This document shows positions 60,893 to 64,000 of a stretch of 64,000 nucleotides of DNA, in pieces. The DNA comes from Rhizophagus clarus (lineage: Eukaryota; Glomeromycota; Glomeromycetes; Glomerales; Glomeraceae): NCBI GenBank assembly GCA_015698045.1, contig BLAL01000034.1, positions 744,001-808,000 on the forward strand, written 5' to 3'. The notes beneath the pieces were generated by a model. It did no database searches and was not told the origin of the DNA. It was given only the letters and a program-made list of their open reading frames with translations. Each line of letters opens with the position of its first letter. The first letter of the stretch is position 1. The position numbers and the translations under genes are program-made.

Positions 60893-61711
60893 TCTTTCAC
60901 CGTATCGTCTTTTTTATCGTTATTATTTAATTTTGACACGCTATTATCTTGAAGTTATAAACGTGTAAAATAAATTAGATACAATAATATTAAGTTATAT
61001 AAAAAAAATGTACATAATGGGTAGATTACCTTGATGGCGCCTTTTAGATTCTTTATTTCTCCGATATTTAATAAGTAGAATGACATAAGGTTGTGATCTA
61101 CCCATTACACTTCGTTTTAAAGCCAACGAATGATTCTTACAATTTAATGAGCGTGTGCAAGGCGTATTATCAGGTGGTGTAATTACTCCACATTGACTGT
61201 CCAAATCAATCACTTCTAATTTTAAAATCAAATTAAATATTAAAAAACATCTAAAGAAAAAAAAAAAAATCGTTATCAAAAATTGGAATTTGAAATTTCT
61301 CGTAACCTTTATTACGGTTTATAATTTTTTTCTTTTTTCTGCACTTTTTAATCTTTTGTTTTTTCCTAGGGGATTCTTCGGCCAATGTTGGAGAATTAGG
61401 TCTTTTTTCTAAGATTTTATGAATATAGAAGTTGAACTATAAATCGTTCAAAGATGAAAATTTTAAATTTGAAGGATTATAAAAATAAAATAAACTTACG
61501 AGTTTTTTTCTTCTCATCTTCGACCATAAATAAATAGAATTATTTAATTATGAAAAAAAAAAAAAATAAAATAAAATAAATACATTTGTTTAAAAATTTT
61601 ACAAATACTAATATTTAAACATTTACCTTGTAATCCTGAATCGGTTTCATTTTTTACAAATGGTTCGGATATTTTTATATTGGAGGAATCAGTTGAAGTT
61701 GACTTATCCAT
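60893..61711 (-). CDS. SCA7-domain (ataxin-7/Sgf73-like) small protein B
   Basis: Exons: 61627-61711 (MDKSTSTDSSNIKISEPF...), a short second exon near 61498-61522, about 61315-61412 (RPNSPTLAEESPRKKQKIKK), about 61030-61216 (the SCA7 domain) and 60893-60953 (DNSVSKLNNNDKKDDTVKEG), stop TAA at 60893-60895. Zinc-motif residues are visible: DLDSQCGVI, PCTRSLNCKNHS, then LKRSVMGRSQPYVILL. It is the paralogue of the gene at 13408-14348 with the same exon plan and phases. In exon 2 the acceptor seen in A (TTTACAG) is altered to TTTATGG, but an AG seven bases on gives an in-frame substitute. The known role of the domain is in the SAGA deubiquitinase module; for this short protein that is an inference. 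Confidence 0.82.
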
Positions 61712-63646
61712 TTTGGTATACTTTTAACTAGAATTTAATAAAAAAAAAAATGAAAAAATATTTCTTTACTGATGATTTATCAAAGTGAACAAAAATCTTC
61801 TAAACGTTCCAAGTACCCCTTTTTTATGCGCAAGTCTGTGGAAAAATGCGCCACAGGAACCGGAATAATTTAAACCAAATTAGGAAAGACCAAAGACCCC
61901 TGTGTTACGGCAAAGGTTCACACTCTAGGAAAAATGAATTTACAATTATAAATTTAAAAAGTTTTTTTTAAGCATAAATTACAATTAAACGAACAATACA
62001 ATAAATTTAATGAAATTTCTTTAAATGGTTTTTCGAAACGGAAGATGAACAATGATGTTATGCTGTGTTATATAATTATTAATGAATATTTTCGAAAATA
62101 GTATGATCATCTAAAAGGAAAATTCCATGCATAATTATTTTAAATTTCCAAAAACCTCCCTTCATGTTTTTTAGAATATTCTAAAAGCAAATCTATATTC
62201 GTACCTAATTGTGTTCTTTCTCTACTTGCAATAATTTGATGTTTCTTTTTTACACTTACAAGTTACAATAACGAGTAATTCCTGCCTAGTATCATTATTC
62301 TTCTATTTTTGCACCATGCGAATATCATCACATGCAATCCGTGACGCCAAATTTATCTAGTGTATGTAGCACGAATTTAAATAGGAAGCGAAAAAACGAA
62401 GATCGGAAATTGAATGAAATTTATAAAGACTTCACATGTTGCAGTACATAGGTCCATCATTAGTCCGGACACTGGAGTGTAACGAATTAACCCGAAAGAC
62501 AATTCATTTCTACGCAAAGGTTTCGCAAAGGGTTCACAAAATGTCCGTCTGTCAAAAATAGATGATAATCGCTTCTTAATATTTAGATAAAAAATTTGGG
62601 TAATTTTAAAATCAAAATTGTGACACACAGGTGACCTACAAATTTTAGTTAACAAGGTGATAATCTGGAATTATAAATGTAAATCTACCTTTCTCCTTTC
62701 TTATTTTAAAAGAATAAAATAAAGCTAAACATATTTTTTGTTAAGTACGACAAACTTACACAATACAGTAAATCATTTATGATTTGCAAATTTTATATTA
62801 TCGAGTTAATCATATTTTTTTTAAAAAAAAAGGTTTACTTTTTACGTATTACAAATGAAATAAGATCTCCTTAGTTTATAAAACTTCCAAGCTATGATAC
62901 GATAAGAGACCTGTATCAAAAGATGATCTGCAAAGGAATGGGAATCTAACGTGGCGTGGAATGAAAATCGGGTATCAAAGAAAAATTACTAGTGATCGAC
63001 ATAAATTTGCACCGAAATATTGAATTTTTTTTTTGCGGCTGGACTTAAATAGCAAAAAAAAGGGGTAAAAAAAAAAAAAATTCTGCGAACAATGTTACTG
63101 ATGATCTGCACATTTTTCTTTTCTCCAGCCATAAAAATTTTTTATACTTACAAATAAATAAATAATAAAATAATATCTGTGCACAAACATCAATTTGTGT
63201 TTATCTGTTATTGATTGTTTTCTCTTTACCTCTTATTAATTATTTAATTTTTCTTCATGCTTTTTTTACACGTCACAAAAATTAAATTCTAGTGTTCTTT
63301 TTTTTTACCACTTTTTTTTCGATTATGAATTTATCTTACTCTTTTCTTTCACTTCAATTCAATAAGATAAAGAGATAAAATGATGTTTATAAATTCAGTT
63401 AGCAGTGATCTTCAACGTTCAACGTATTAAGTTACGATCAACGTTCCATCAAATAAAACACGTTCAAATCATAATTATTTCAACTAGAATATTAATAGTG
63501 AAATTGACAAAATAATCAACAGAAATCTTTACAAAAAGGTCATTGGATATTTTACTGCGAAATAATACAAGCATTAAATTATTTCTATTTATAAAAAGAA
63601 AGGTTTCTTTCGTTATTCCTCTTTTTCTTTACATCGGAGATGCAAT
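61712..63646. other. Gene-free stretch with a dispersed repeat
   Basis: At about 62470-62555 lies CTGGAGTGTAACG ... TTCTACGCAAAGG ... CACAAAATGTCCGTCTGTC, related to 28490-28555. The frames across it are not supported as genes. The rest is AT-rich with homopolymers. Confidence 0.4.
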
Positions 63647-63991
63647 ATGCTTTCATTATACTGGAAAATTAATAATTATTATATAACTAAAACTATTAGT
63701 TTCATAATAGTTCCTCTTAACCCTAATAAACCCACTTTTTCTCTTAACATACATGCTAAAACTCCCTGGTATGATATAAATTATCCATTTACTATGGATA
63801 GAGATGAATTGTTAATGAATTCAAGTAAATCTAAGTCCAATATTCTCTATTCTTCAAATTCCTTTATTTTATATGTGAAAAATGAGGACAATAAACTTAA
63901 ATATAAGAATATGCGAGCAAATAAAGAGTTTAGAATAATGGAAAACTCTCTGAAGAAATCAAAAATCTTTTTAATTGTGGTGCAAAAATGA
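63647..63991 (+). CDS. Hypothetical protein, 114 aa
   Basis: ATG follows a pyrimidine-rich leader (TTCTTTCGTTATTCCTCTTT), as is common in fungal promoters, and the frame is open to TGA at 63989-63991 without an intron. The residue mix is balanced (Asn, Lys, Ser rich), with one hydrophobic stretch near the start (ITKTISFIIVPL) and a motif-like PWYDINYPFTMDRDELL. No family was recognised. The downstream context lies outside the window, so it may be a first exon. Confidence 0.4.
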   Translation: MLSLYWKINNYYITKTISFIIVPLNPNKPTFSLNIHAKTPWYDINYPFTMDRDELLMNSSKSKSNILYSSNSFILYVKNEDNKLKYKNMRANKEFRIMENSLKKSKIFLIVVQK

Positions 63992-64000
63992 AAAATTATA

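Noticed and set aside
61800-61930. Small transposon with CCCC-containing ends
   Set aside because: The two candidate ends do not match beyond a few bases and no target duplication was seen.

Overview
The window looks like nuclear DNA of an arbuscular mycorrhizal fungus (Glomeromycotina, Rhizophagus-like). The reasons are the very AT-rich, gene-poor sequence, short introns with GTAAGT donors and TACTAAT branch sites, many small non-autonomous DNA transposons, and the gene families present: kinases with a CxxCNQ amino-terminal motif, Sel1-repeat proteins, and WD40-like/ion-channel proteins. No rRNA, tRNA, bacterial gene or retrovirus-like element was recognised.

Layout. 1-6 kb: short inverted-repeat elements, one 197-codon ORF and a dispersed pyrimidine-tract repeat. 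6.8-7.9 kb: a broken Sel1-repeat gene (-). 8.8-12.6 kb: a nine-exon gene (+) with a DDE/RNase H-like core, carrying two lesions. 13.4-18.8 kb (-): an SCA7-domain (ataxin-7/Sgf73-like) gene and protein kinase A, separated by a second copy of the dispersed repeat. 20-22.8 kb: three inverted-repeat elements, one with a perfect 8-bp target duplication. 22.8-29.7 kb: a segment of different composition with a plant DUF247-like membrane protein gene (one frameshift), flanked by degenerate direct repeats and coding scraps. 29.9-33.3 kb: two decayed kinase copies (D and C) and a small transposon. 34-38 kb: mostly empty AT-rich DNA. 38.6-42.9 kb: a decayed WD40-like/ion-channel gene interrupted by a 455-bp transposon. 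45.0-60.2 kb (-): kinase B. 60.9-61.7 kb (-): a second SCA7-domain gene. 63.6 kb: a small ORF.

The outstanding feature is kinase B. Its ordinary kinase exons (58.5-60.2 kb) and ordinary carboxy-terminal exons (45.0-45.8 kb) are separated by about 12 kb of tandem repeat with a period near 122 bp. Read on the minus strand, every unit is a ready-made intron: donor GTAAGT/GTGAGT/GTATTT, branch site TACTAAT, acceptor AAAG or TAAG. Between each acceptor and the next donor lies a micro-exon of almost always exactly 3 nt. I count 93 of these between 46,690 and 58,248. The intron body is conserved, while the triplet takes 22 different values, none of them a stop. Joined in the phase set by the upstream exon, the 5' part gives a Glu/Asp-rich tract. 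Paralogue kinase A carries an acidic tract before the same carboxy-terminal motif in one ordinary 96-nt exon. Three 2-nt and three 4-nt micro-exons alternate, so the frame returns each time. This looks like a codon-repeat expansion in which almost every codon has its own intron. Whether the micro-exons are really spliced in is an inference from sequence that RNA can settle.
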